Origin: Paracoccus fontiphilus
GTDB lineage: Bacteria > Pseudomonadota > Alphaproteobacteria > Rhodobacterales > Rhodobacteraceae
Length of the DNA stretch: 64,000 bases
Reading direction: 5' to 3'
NCBI RefSeq assembly: GCF_017356265.1
Contig: NZ_JAFNAW010000007.1
Span: forward strand, 34,898-98,897
Within the stretch, counting starts at the first letter, position 1. Every line of letters starts with the position of its first letter. Below are positions 9,327 to 18,181 of the stretch, piece after piece. The notes beneath the pieces are model-generated. The model saw nothing but the letters and a program-made list of their open reading frames with translations. It was not told the origin of the DNA and did not search any database. A program made the translations under genes and the position numbers.

Positions 9327-11405
9327 ATGCGCTGTCTTCTGCTGACCGACAGTCCCGAGCCGTCGGGGGTGGGCGAACACATGCTGACGCTGGCGGCGGC
9401 CCTACCGCCCGGCATGGCGGTGCTGGCCTTTCCCGATCATGCCGCAGGCCTTGCGCTTGCCGCCCGCGCCACGGCCATTGGCCTGCCCGCGCAGACCTTC
9501 GCCTTGGGCGATGCCGAAAGCTTCGTTGCCGCCAGCCGGACCCGTATCGTCCACATCCATGCGGGTATCGGCTGGGAAGGCCATGGCATCGCCCTTGCCG
9601 CGGCTCGGGCGGGGCGGGCGGTGATCCGCACCGAACATCTGCCCTGGCTGCTGACGGACAGCCACCAGATCGCCCACTACCTTGAGGCCAGCCGGAACGT
9701 GGATGCCGTTGTCGCCGTCTCGCAGGCGGCGGCGGGCAGCTGGCAGGCGGCCCTGCCCGGGATGGCGGTCCACGCGGTGCCGAACGGCACCCTGGCCCCG
9801 GCGGTGCGCCACCAGGGCGGGGACGGCCTGGGACTGCTGTGCGTGGGGCGCTTCACCCCGCAGAAGCTGCACCGGACCTTACTGACAGCCCTTGCACGCC
9901 TGCATCGCCAGGGCATTCCGGCGCGGCTTGATCTGGTGGGCGAGGGGCCGGGCATGGCGCGGTTGCGGCGCTGGGCCGACCGGCTGGGCCTGACCGGCAG
10001 CATCCGCTTTCTGGGCCGCCGGGACGACGTGCCCGCCCTGATGGCGGGCGCCGACCTGCTTGTCCTGCCCTCGGGCTTCGAGGGGCTGCCCCTGGTGCTG
10101 CTTGAAGCCATGTCCATCGGCCTGCCCGTGGTCGCCACCGATGTCACCGGATCGGCCGAGGCGCTGGGCACGGACCACCCCTGGCTGGTGCCGCCGCGCC
10201 GCTCGCGGCCCCTGGCCGATGCCCTTCGGCAAGCGTTGACCGACACCCGGCGCCGCGCCATCGTGGCGCGCGACGGTCAAGTCCGCTGGTCCCGACATTT
10301 CACCGCCGCCCGCATGGCGGCCGACACCGTGAAGATTTACCGCAAGGTCCTGCGGCAGCGTGGAGAAGACGGAATGACGAAGACAAGGCTTGGCTTTATC
10401 GGCGCGGGCGGCATCGCGCATCGCCATTTCGGCGTGCTGCGCACGATGGAGGACGTCGGCATCGTGGCCGTCTGCGACCCGGACCAGGCCCGCGCCGATG
10501 CCGCCGCCGAGGCGACCGGAGCCAAGGCCTATGCCGACCATGACGCCATGCTGGCGGCCGAGGATCTGGACGCCGTCTATATCTGCGTGCCGCCCTTCGC
10601 CCATGGCGCGCCCGAACGGGCCTGCATCGCCAAGGGCCTGCCGTTCTTTGTCGAAAAGCCCCTGTCGCTGGACATCAGGCTGGCCGAGGAAATCGGCGCC
10701 GAGGTGGAAAAGGCGGGCCTGATCACCGCCGTCGGCTATCACTGGCGCTACCTGGACACCATGGACGAGGCGCGCGGGCATCTGGCGCAGAACGCCCCAC
10801 ACCTGATCCAGGGCTTCTGGCTGGACCAGACGCCGCCTCCGCAATGGTGGTGGAACCAGGACCAGAGCGGCGGGCAGGTGGTCGAACAGGCCACCCATGT
10901 CATCGACGCCGCCCGCTTCCTGGCCGGCGACGTGACCGAGGTCTTCGGCATGTCCGCCCGCCGCGACCGTGACGACTTCCAGGGCCTGACCGTGCCCACC
11001 GCCACGGCGGCCACGCTGCGCTTCGCGTCCGGCGCCATCGCCAACCTTTCGGCCACCTGCCTGCTGCGCTGGAACCACCGCGTCGGCCTGCACGTCTTCG
11101 CCGACGGCATGGCGCTGGAGATCAGCGACCACGACCTGATGGTGGATGTGGGCCGGGGCCGTCCTACCCGCCGGGCCGAGGGCGATCCCGTCTGGCGCGA
11201 GGACCGCGACTTCATCGAGGCCGTTCAGGGCCATGAGAACCGCATCCGCTGCCCCTATGCCGAGGCGCTGATGACCCACCGCGTGGCCCTTGCGGTCGCG
11301 CAATCCGCCCAGAACGGCGCTCTTGTGAAGATGGAGGGGCTGCGGGCTGACCCGCAGCCCATCTTTCGTCAAGCCGCTTCGAAAGGTGCCGTTGATGCCG
11401 CATGA
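9327..11405 (+). CDS. fusion of GT4 glycosyltransferase and Gfo/Idh/MocA oxidoreductase
   Basis: A 692-residue open frame. Residues 1 to about 345 are a GT4 glycosyltransferase (LLCVGRFTPQKLHRTLL, then GFEGLPLVLLEAMSIGLPVV with the EX7E pair). From residue 350 a complete NAD(P)-dependent Gfo/Idh/MocA dehydrogenase begins (MTKTRLGFIGAGGIAHRHFG, EKPLSLD in the middle, then a beta-sheet domain). The Gfo family oxidises or epimerises sugars and cyclitols. The junction contains GGAGAAGACGGA before an in-frame ATG at 10374, so a separate dehydrogenase could also be translated from inside the gene. The 3' end overlaps the next gene by 11 bases. Confidence 0.85.
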   Translation: MRCLLLTDSPEPSGVGEHMLTLAAALPPGMAVLAFPDHAAGLALAARATAIGLPAQTFALGDAESFVAASRTRIVHIHAGIGWEGHGIALAAARAGRAVIRTEHLPWLLTDSHQIAHYLEASRNVDAVVAVSQAAAGSWQAALPGMAVHAVPNGTLAPAVRHQGGDGLGLLCVGRFTPQKLHRTLLTALARLHRQGIPARLDLVGEGPGMARLRRWADRLGLTGSIRFLGRRDDVPALMAGADLLVLPSGFEGLPLVLLEAMSIGLPVVATDVTGSAEALGTDHPWLVPPRRSRPLADALRQALTDTRRRAIVARDGQVRWSRHFTAARMAADTVKIYRKVLRQRGEDGMTKTRLGFIGAGGIAHRHFGVLRTMEDVGIVAVCDPDQARADAAAEATGAKAYADHDAMLAAEDLDAVYICVPPFAHGAPERACIAKGLPFFVEKPLSLDIRLAEEIGAEVEKAGLITAVGYHWRYLDTMDEARGHLAQNAPHLIQGFWLDQTPPPQWWWNQDQSGGQVVEQATHVIDAARFLAGDVTEVFGMSARRDRDDFQGLTVPTATAATLRFASGAIANLSATCLLRWNHRVGLHVFADGMALEISDHDLMVDVGRGRPTRRAEGDPVWREDRDFIEAVQGHENRIRCPYAEALMTHRVALAVAQSAQNGALVKMEGLRADPQPIFRQAASKGAVDAA

Positions 11406-12495
11406 GCATCGCCACATCCGGTCCCTGGGCATCGAACGCCCGCACGAGCCGTATTTCTTCGGCTATGAGGAAGGCCCGGCGGGCGACGGGCAGGTGCGGC
11501 TGGACCTGATGTACACCGGCCTGTCGGCGGGGACCGAGCTGACCTTCCTCAAGGGCAGCAACCCGTATCTGCACAGCCGCTGGGACGACTGGCAGGGCCT
11601 GTTCATCCCCGGCGAACCCTCGGCGCATTTCCCGGTGAACTTCTTGGGCTACATGGAGGTGGCGAAGGTCATCGACGCCCGCGCGCCGGGGTTCGCCAAT
11701 GGCGATGTCGTGGGAACGACCTTCGGCCACAAGACCGGCCACACGGCCGATCCGGCCCATGACCTGCTGCTGAAGCTGCCAGAAGGCATGGACCCGATCC
11801 TGGGCATCTTCGTGGCGCAGATGGGGCCGATCGCCGCCAACGGCATCCTGCACGCCGACGCCGACCAGTTCGGCGCATCGGTCCCCTTCCTTGGCGCCGG
11901 GGTGGAAGGCCGCCCCGTCCTGGTCTGGGGCGGCGGCACGGTCGGCCTGTTCTGCGCGCTGTTCGCCCGCCAGGGTGGCGCGTCCGAAGTCGTCGTGGTG
12001 GACCCCTCGCCGTTCCGCCAGGATATCGCCCGCAAGATGGGCTTTGTCGCGATGGGAGAGGACGAGGCGGTCCGTTACGCGAAATCCGCCTGGCACCACA
12101 AGGTCGGCGGGCGCGGCGCGGAATACGTGTTCCAGACCCGCGCGCGGTCCGACAGCCTCAACCGCTGCCTCCAGGCGCTGCGCCCGCAGGGCACGGTGAT
12201 CGACCTGGCCTTCTACCAGGGCGGCATGGACGGCGCCCGCTTCGGAGAGGAGTTCCACCACAACGGTCTGGCGATCCGCTGCGCGCAGATCAACCGGATG
12301 CCGCGCCCCGTGGCCCATGCCTGGGACCAGCGGCGGCTGGCGCAGGAAACGCTGCGGCTGCTGGAGGACGAAGGCGACCTGATCCGGCAGCACATGATCA
12401 CCCATGTGGTGCCCTACAACGACGCGCCGGACTTCCTGCGCCGTCTGGTCGCGGAACGTCCCGACTTCCTGCAAATCGTGTTCGAGGCCAAATGA
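11395..12495 (+). CDS. zinc-type alcohol dehydrogenase-like (MDR) protein
   Basis: A 366-residue medium-chain dehydrogenase/reductase. It has the GroES-like N-terminal half (TGLSAGTELTFLKG, then FLGYMEVAKVIDA) and a nucleotide-binding fold with VLVWGGGTVGLFCALFA. The catalytic-zinc cysteine typical of alcohol dehydrogenases is not obvious after the first strand (SAGTE occupies the usual place), as in threonine/BchC-like subgroups, so zinc binding is doubtful. It is flanked by a sugar dehydrogenase fusion and a glycosyltransferase fusion and probably acts on a sugar or sugar nucleotide. The ATG at 11395 is preferred over the GTG at 11386 because GAAAGG at 11381-11386 is correctly spaced. Its stop overlaps the next start. 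Confidence 0.8.
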   Translation: MPHEHRHIRSLGIERPHEPYFFGYEEGPAGDGQVRLDLMYTGLSAGTELTFLKGSNPYLHSRWDDWQGLFIPGEPSAHFPVNFLGYMEVAKVIDARAPGFANGDVVGTTFGHKTGHTADPAHDLLLKLPEGMDPILGIFVAQMGPIAANGILHADADQFGASVPFLGAGVEGRPVLVWGGGTVGLFCALFARQGGASEVVVVDPSPFRQDIARKMGFVAMGEDEAVRYAKSAWHHKVGGRGAEYVFQTRARSDSLNRCLQALRPQGTVIDLAFYQGGMDGARFGEEFHHNGLAIRCAQINRMPRPVAHAWDQRRLAQETLRLLEDEGDLIRQHMITHVVPYNDAPDFLRRLVAERPDFLQIVFEAK

Positions 12496-14768
12496 GCGCG
12501 GATGACCAGCCGATCTGGGGGTTCGTGCCCCCGGAAACCTTTCCCCAGCCGCATGACGGCCACGACCTGATCCGCATCACCTTCGTGATGGCCTGGCTGG
12601 TCGTCGGCGGCGAGGAAACCGAAATCCGCCTGCTGGCCCGCACCTTGCCGCGCGACCGATACCGCATCACCGTCATCCCCTGCTTCCACAAGGAGGGGAT
12701 GCCCGACCAGACGCATCAGCAACTGACCGACCTGGGCGTGCATGTGGACACTACCCCCTATGGCTTGGGGTTCGAGGAGACCATCGACTACCTGCGCCGC
12801 AAGCTGGCCGGGGCCGATGTGGTCGTGTCCTGCCAGAACGTCGCCGACATCTATCCGGCGCTGGAACGCATGGCCCTGCGCCCGCCCCTGATCGAACATG
12901 GCGGTCTGGTCAGCGAGGCCCTGGCGGGGCCCAAGCATTTCACCGCCCGCTATGTCGGCGTCTGCGACAGCATCCGGGCGGCGGCGGCGGGCAAGATGCC
13001 GGACCGTCCGGGGGATGCGCTGGAAATCCCCTCGATGGTGGATCTGGACGAGTTTCACCCGGAACGCCGCGACGCCATGCGTGCAGGCCTTGGGGTGCAA
13101 CCTGACGAAATCCTGATCGGCTGGGTCGGACGGCTGGACCGCAAGAAGCGGGTCGAGGATTTCATCGCCGCCGCCTTGGCAATCAACGACGCCCGCGTGC
13201 GCTTCGTGATCGTGGGCGGCCCCGATGCCTTCATGCCGGAATACGCCGACGAATTGCGCCGCATGGCCACCCCCCTGGGCCCGCGCATGATCTTCACGGG
13301 TGACCGCAAGGACGTGCCGGACCTGCTGGCGGCGATGGACATCTTCTGCTGGCTGTCGCGCGGCGAGGGCATGCCCCATGTCATCGCCGAGGCCGGCGCG
13401 GCGGGTCTGCCCGTCATCGCCACGCCCGACAACGGCGCCTTGCAGCAGATCGTCGACGGGGTCAGCGGCATCTTCGTCCCGCATGAAGACCCGCAGGCCG
13501 TGGCCCAGGCCATGACGCGCCTGCTGGCCGATGCCCCCCTGCGGCAGCGCTTGGGCATGGCGCTGAAGGCCCATGTCCATGCCACCTATTCCGCGCCCGT
13601 CGTGGTGCCGCAATGGCAGGCGCTGATCGACGCCGTTCTGGCCGAACGCCGCGCCCCGCCTGCGCCCGAGACGTTCCGAAGCTTCGTCCTGGGCGGATGG
13701 GAGGCCTCGACCCACCGCCTGCGCCATGGCCGGCGGCTGGACCTGATCGACGCCGTGGGTCACGACGCCCATGCTGCGCAGGATTACCGGCAGTTGGCGT
13801 CCCTGGGCATCCGCGCCTGCCGCGACGGGGTCCGCTGGCACCGGATCGAGACGGCGCCGGGCCGCTATGATTTCTCCAGCCTGACGCCCATGATGCAGGC
13901 AGCAGCCGATACCGGCACGCAGGTCGTCTGGGACCTGCTGCATTACGGCTGGCCCGACGACCTGGACATCTGGCAGCCCGCCTTCGTGGACCGCTTCGCC
14001 CGCCTTGCCCGCGCCGTGGCGCGGCATCACCGCGAGATCACGGAAGCCGTGCCCTTCTGGTGCCCGGTGAACGAGATCAGCTTCTTCGCCTGGGCGGGCG
14101 GTGACGCGCAATACCTCAACCCCTTCGCCGCGCATCGCGGATACGAGCTGAAATGCCAGCTTGCCCGCGCCTCGATCGCGGCCATGCACGAGTTGCGCGC
14201 CGTCGATCCCCGCGCGCGCTTCGTCCATGCGGAACCCCTGCTGGCGATCCATCACGACCCGCACAGCGGCCGCCCCTTGTGGGAGGCCCATGGCTATCAC
14301 GACGCGCAATTCCAGGCCTTCGAGCTGCTGTCGGGCCGGATGTGGCCGCAGCTTGGCGGCGATCCGGCCTTCCTGGATATCGTCGGCGTCAATTACTATT
14401 GGAACAACCAGTGGATCCACGGCGGCCCGCCCATCGACATGGACCACCCGTGGTATCGCCCGTTGTCCGACCTGCTGGTCGAGGTCGCGGCGCGATACGA
14501 GCGGCCGCTGATGATTGCGGAAACAGGGACCGAGGGCGCGCGGCGCGCGTCCTGGTTCGCCTATGTGCGCGACCAGGTGGCGCGGGCGCGCGAACGCGGC
14601 GTGCGGGTCGAGGGGATCTGCCTTTACCCCATCGCCAACCATCCCGGCTGGGACGACGACCGGCTGTGCCCCAACGGTCTGCTGGGCCATGACCCAAAGG
14701 ACGGGCATCGGTCGGTCGAGTGGCCGCTCGCGCAGGAGATCGCGGTTCAGAACACGTCGATGCGATAG
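12492..14768 (+). CDS. fusion of GT4 glycosyltransferase and GH1-like glycoside hydrolase
   Basis: A 758-residue protein. Residues 1 to about 395 are a GT4 glycosyltransferase (IGWVGRLDRKKRVEDFI, then GEGMPHVIAEAGAAGLPVI with EX7E). Residues about 400 to 750 resemble a family 1 glycoside hydrolase TIM barrel: GIRACRDGVRWHRIE, WDLLHYGWPDDLD, and both active-site acids, E528 in CPVNEIS (acid/base) and E677 in IAETGTEG (nucleophile). Having a hydrolase-type domain on a transferase could mean transglycosylation or trimming; it could also be a non-catalytic relic. It ends the plus-strand string and overlaps the convergent methyltransferase gene by 22 bases. Confidence 0.85.
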   Translation: MSADDQPIWGFVPPETFPQPHDGHDLIRITFVMAWLVVGGEETEIRLLARTLPRDRYRITVIPCFHKEGMPDQTHQQLTDLGVHVDTTPYGLGFEETIDYLRRKLAGADVVVSCQNVADIYPALERMALRPPLIEHGGLVSEALAGPKHFTARYVGVCDSIRAAAAGKMPDRPGDALEIPSMVDLDEFHPERRDAMRAGLGVQPDEILIGWVGRLDRKKRVEDFIAAALAINDARVRFVIVGGPDAFMPEYADELRRMATPLGPRMIFTGDRKDVPDLLAAMDIFCWLSRGEGMPHVIAEAGAAGLPVIATPDNGALQQIVDGVSGIFVPHEDPQAVAQAMTRLLADAPLRQRLGMALKAHVHATYSAPVVVPQWQALIDAVLAERRAPPAPETFRSFVLGGWEASTHRLRHGRRLDLIDAVGHDAHAAQDYRQLASLGIRACRDGVRWHRIETAPGRYDFSSLTPMMQAAADTGTQVVWDLLHYGWPDDLDIWQPAFVDRFARLARAVARHHREITEAVPFWCPVNEISFFAWAGGDAQYLNPFAAHRGYELKCQLARASIAAMHELRAVDPRARFVHAEPLLAIHHDPHSGRPLWEAHGYHDAQFQAFELLSGRMWPQLGGDPAFLDIVGVNYYWNNQWIHGGPPIDMDHPWYRPLSDLLVEVAARYERPLMIAETGTEGARRASWFAYVRDQVARARERGVRVEGICLYPIANHPGWDDDRLCPNGLLGHDPKDGHRSVEWPLAQEIAVQNTSMR

Positions 14769-15298
14769 CGCCCGTGGTCGGTGGTGGCGGGCAGGCCAAG
14801 AACGTCCGCCAGCAGCGACACCGCGCATGGGCCGTCCAGTTCGTCCTCCGAAGTGGACCCGGTCCAGGTGACGGCGACGGTATGGCCCGTGGCATGGGTC
14901 TTCAGCCATGAACCGAGGCCCGCGATGTCCTCGGGCGTCAGGAAATACAGCACCTCGGACAGCAGGACCAGATCGAAGGCTCGGTCCGGCAGGTCGCGCG
15001 GGGCCATGCCTTCGACCACCGAAACCTGCGGCAGGTCTGCCAGATGGCTGCGGGCGATGGCGACGGCGGCGGGCGTGACGTCCATCGCGGTCAGGCGTTC
15101 GCAGCGCGGCGCAAGGCGGCGTGCCAGCGTGCCGTTGCCGCAGCCGATCTCCAGCGCGTCCGCGAAGGGGCCGGGGCCGATGGCCTCCAGCGTGGCGTCG
15201 TATTTCGCGGCCTCGTAGGGGCTGGTGCGGTGGTCCCAGGGATCGTCGCTGGCCGCGTAAAGCCGGGCAAGGTGGTCGAGGACGGATTCACGGGGCAA
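14747..15298 (-). CDS. SAM-dependent methyltransferase, NodS-like
   Basis: A 183-residue class I methyltransferase. Motif I is ALEIGCGNGTLARRL and the later acidic loop is LTAMDVTPAA; LLSEVLYFL matches motif III/IV of small N- or O-methyltransferases such as NodS. The start appears to be TTG at 15298, preceded at the right distance by GAGG that lies inside the PIG-L coding sequence; no ATG is available. It overlaps the PIG-L gene by 11 bases and the converging glycosyltransferase gene by 22. Acceptor unknown, presumably the product of the neighbouring deacetylase, which could expose an amine for methylation; that order is inference. Confidence 0.82.
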   Translation of the reverse strand: MPRESVLDHLARLYAASDDPWDHRTSPYEAAKYDATLEAIGPGPFADALEIGCGNGTLARRLAPRCERLTAMDVTPAAVAIARSHLADLPQVSVVEGMAPRDLPDRAFDLVLLSEVLYFLTPEDIAGLGSWLKTHATGHTVAVTWTGSTSEDELDGPCAVSLLADVLGLPATTDHGRYRIDVF

Positions 15299-15977
15299 GG
15301 ATCACCTCGGGGTGGGACAGGAAATGCTGCTGACGCCAGTCTTCCATGACGAAGCCGTCCGGGTCGTCGTCGATCAGCCCCGTCATCTGCGTCCGGTGGC
15401 GGGCAAGCGCCCGGGCCTTGGCGGCCCTGGCCGCGTCGGACGCCCGGATCAGGCGGGCCGGGGCAGGGCGGTCGATGAAGCGGCCCCAGATGGGATAGAA
15501 GTGCAGCATGGCGTCGGGACGTTCCGCCAGCGCCCGCCGAGCCAGCCGCGCGGTGCTTTCGTGGTCGATATGCGGATCGTGCCCCCAGCTTGCCAGGACA
15601 ACCGCCCTATCGGGAATCATCCGCGACAGGTGGCGGGCAGAAGCCGCGTCCACCGGCGCCTCGCAGTCGGGATGGTCCAGCCAATGCGTCGCGGCGCCGG
15701 GGGCAAGGATCGCGACCGCGCCCTCGAACTCGGCCCGGCGCGTGGCGGCAAGGCGTGCGGGGGGCCAGTCGCGCGATCCGGGATGCGAGCGGTTGCCGTT
15801 CGTGACGCAGATGACGTGGCAGGGATTGCCCCGCGCGTGGGCGTCGAACAGCAGCGCGCCGCAGCCCAGCGTCTCATCGTCCGGGTGCGGGGCGATCACG
15901 ACAAGCGGGCGGTCGTCCAGCAGATCCGCGACCCCGACAAGGGGCGCGCGGGCAAGCGCGTCCAGAAAGCCGCTCAT
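15288..15977 (-). CDS. PIG-L family deacetylase
   Basis: A 229-residue LmbE/PIG-L type zinc deacetylase. The family signature appears as VVIAPHPDDETLGCGALL (zinc ligands H and D of HPDDE) and the third zinc ligand in WGHDPHIDHEST. Members remove acetyl groups from N-acetylglucosaminyl compounds such as mycothiol and bacillithiol precursors or from antibiotics. The ATG at 15977 overlaps the acyl-CoA dehydrogenase stop as ATGA, which decides it over another ATG at 15986. Substrate unknown; context of glycosyltransferases supports an N-acetylated sugar. Confidence 0.87.
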   Translation of the reverse strand: MSGFLDALARAPLVGVADLLDDRPLVVIAPHPDDETLGCGALLFDAHARGNPCHVICVTNGNRSHPGSRDWPPARLAATRRAEFEGAVAILAPGAATHWLDHPDCEAPVDAASARHLSRMIPDRAVVLASWGHDPHIDHESTARLARRALAERPDAMLHFYPIWGRFIDRPAPARLIRASDAARAAKARALARHRTQMTGLIDDDPDGFVMEDWRQQHFLSHPEVILAP

Positions 15978-17011
15978 CCGATCCATCGGTCGCGCAGGGC
16001 CGGATCGGCCAGGACGCGGGACAGCGACCCCATGGCCAGCCCGTCCGGGTCCGCCTGGCGCAGGTAGAAGTTCAGGTCGCGCCGGATGCGGTCGGCGGGA
16101 TGGCGCGTCGCAAAGGATGCCGCGCCAAGCGCCTGGTCCGCGAGCGCCAGCACCGTCGCGGCTTCCTCGGCCGTCTTCAGCCGCCCAAGGATCGCGGCTT
16201 CCGCATCCGCCGCCGTCGCCTCGGGCCGCTCGACCGTGCAGGCGGCCTGTTCCAGCCACAGCCGCGCGGTTTCGCAGGCCGTGACCATCCGGTGCAGCCG
16301 CATGGCTTGCAAAGGGGCGCCGGACTGGTTGCGCGCCTGCAACTGGTCGGCGGTGATCGCCGCCAGCGCCCGCATCGCGCCCAGGTGCACGGCGGCATAG
16401 CGCCAGACGCCGCCATAGAAATGCGGCTCGGTCAGGTAGTCGCCGGGCCGGCCCAGCGGCACCGCATCCGCCACCGCCAGCCCGTCCAGGTCGCAGCGCC
16501 CCGATGCCGTGGCCCGCATCCCCGACACCTGCCATTCGTCGGGAAAAAGCCGCCCCAGCAACTGGTCCCGCGTGAACAGCAGCAGTTGCAGCCCGCCCTC
16601 TGCCTGCACGGAAACAATCACCCGGTCCAGAACGTCGGCGCCGCTGCAAAACAGTTTCTGGCCCCGCAGCACCCCATCCTCGATCCGGGCGGGGACGGGG
16701 CCTTCGGCGCCCCAGATGCCGTGCAGCAGCCCGTCGCGGACGCCGTCCAACGGGCCGCCATGCAGATGCAACAGCTTCACCGCATTGACATGGCCTTCGA
16801 AGATCCGGCCCGCCGAAAGGCTGGCGCGGCCGATGGTGGCAAGCGCGTCGAACAACTCGCGCGGGTTGTCGGGATGATGGGCCAGCGCCTCGCATTGCGC
16901 CAGAAGGCCGCTGTCGCGCAGGGCAGCCGCAAGCGCCTGCCCCGAGGGGCCGTCCGCGCCGTCGTCCGGGGCCTGCGCGATCAGCATGGCGGCCTTGTCG
17001 GCGGCCCTCAT
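15974..17011 (-). CDS. acyl-CoA dehydrogenase-like protein
   Basis: A 345-residue protein with the acyl-CoA dehydrogenase fold: an N-terminal helical part, a middle beta domain (VLRGQKLFCSGADVLDRVIV is the typical substrate/FAD strand) and a C-terminal helical domain with ADQALGAASFATRHPADRIRRDL near the end. It is somewhat shorter than the usual 380 residues and I cannot identify the catalytic glutamate, so it may bind a non-CoA substrate or act on a sugar-linked group. Starts and stops overlap both neighbours as ATGA, so all four minus-strand genes are one coupled unit. Confidence 0.75.
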   Translation of the reverse strand: MRAADKAAMLIAQAPDDGADGPSGQALAAALRDSGLLAQCEALAHHPDNPRELFDALATIGRASLSAGRIFEGHVNAVKLLHLHGGPLDGVRDGLLHGIWGAEGPVPARIEDGVLRGQKLFCSGADVLDRVIVSVQAEGGLQLLLFTRDQLLGRLFPDEWQVSGMRATASGRCDLDGLAVADAVPLGRPGDYLTEPHFYGGVWRYAAVHLGAMRALAAITADQLQARNQSGAPLQAMRLHRMVTACETARLWLEQAACTVERPEATAADAEAAILGRLKTAEEAATVLALADQALGAASFATRHPADRIRRDLNFYLRQADPDGLAMGSLSRVLADPALRDRWIG

Positions 17012-18042
17012 GCGACGGCCACGGCGGGCATGGCGCCCAGCCATAGCGCCGCATCGGGCCGGACTTGCGCCTCGACAAAGGCCGAGAGCCTGGGCAACTC
17101 GCGTTCCAGATCGGAGGCGCGCATCCGCCGGCCGCACGGGACCGAGCGATCGGGAAACAGCGGCCGGTCCCCCGCCATCGTCCGCGCCCATAGCTGGCGC
17201 AGCACGAGCAGCCGCAGCATCGCCTGGTCGGCCAAGGGGTCATCCTCGGTCATGCGGCGGCGCAGGCATTCGGCCATGCCGCCCTCGGCCCTACCGAACA
17301 GGCGCGCCGAGACATGGGCGTGCATCGCGTCGTCATAGCAGATCGCCAGTCCGCGACGCTCGGCCAGGTGGACCAGGGCGCGATCCTCGCTGGAGCGGAC
17401 ATGGGGCAGGCCGCCGATGGCGGCATAGGCATCGGCTCGGATGGCAAGCGAGGCACCGGATTCGATGTAGTGGGGCTTGGGCGTCCCCACCGGCTGGCGC
17501 CCGGCGATCTGGTCCAGAGCATGGCGGATTTCATGGACCAGGGCGCCATAGGCCACCTCGGCCGCGGTGATCCGCGCGCCTGACGGGGTGGCAAGGACAT
17601 GGCGGGCATCGGTGCCGATGGTGCCGCAAACGACGTCGGCGCCCAGGGCCGCGCGTTGAAAGGCGGCGGCGATCCAGTCGGGCGCGGGGGTCGCGTCGCC
17701 ATCTGTGGTCATCAGCAGCGCCCCTTCGCGCCAGGCCAGGTCCATCGCCAGCCTGCGGGCACGCCCCGCATTGGCCTCGGCCGCAGCAAAGGCGATCTCG
17801 ACCGTCTCGATCCCCAGGGCAGGGTGGCGGAAGGCACGGGCGAGGGCGGCGGTGTCGTCCGAACAGTTGTTGGCCAGGACCAGGGCCGTCACCGGGCAGG
17901 GGCTGCGTTCGGCCGCCACGGCCAGGGCGGACAGCAGGCGGTGAAGACGGCTGGCTTCGTTTCGGACGGGAATGGCGACGGCCACATGGCAGGGCAGGGA
18001 TTGTCGCGGTCGTGCCGCTGCCAGGTCGAATGAGCCGTCCAT
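17008..18042 (-). CDS. family 2 glycosyltransferase
   Basis: A 344-residue GT2-type transferase and first gene of the four-gene minus-strand unit. The GT-A fold signs are VAVAIPVRNEASRLHRLL at the N terminus, LANNCSDDTAALA, and the metal-binding MTTDGDATPAPDWI. The C-terminal part has SSEDRALVHLAERRGL, a catalytic ED pair. No membrane segments are seen. The start at 18042 is chosen because AGGAG lies six bases before it; in-frame ATGs at 18057 and 18075 are possible. It faces the ku gene divergently across 139 bases. Confidence 0.85.
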   Translation of the reverse strand: MDGSFDLAAARPRQSLPCHVAVAIPVRNEASRLHRLLSALAVAAERSPCPVTALVLANNCSDDTAALARAFRHPALGIETVEIAFAAAEANAGRARRLAMDLAWREGALLMTTDGDATPAPDWIAAAFQRAALGADVVCGTIGTDARHVLATPSGARITAAEVAYGALVHEIRHALDQIAGRQPVGTPKPHYIESGASLAIRADAYAAIGGLPHVRSSEDRALVHLAERRGLAICYDDAMHAHVSARLFGRAEGGMAECLRRRMTEDDPLADQAMLRLLVLRQLWARTMAGDRPLFPDRSVPCGRRMRASDLERELPRLSAFVEAQVRPDAALWLGAMPAVAVA

Positions 18043-18181
18043 CCGTTTCTCCTGCATGGTGCGCAGGACGAACATATGTTTAGGGCATTCCGTTCCTGCA
18101 TCAAATGTCAATCGCCTCCGTCGCGCTGGAACCCGCACAAACCTCAGCCGTTCCAATCGGGTAGATGCGGCGGAGGCAGCC

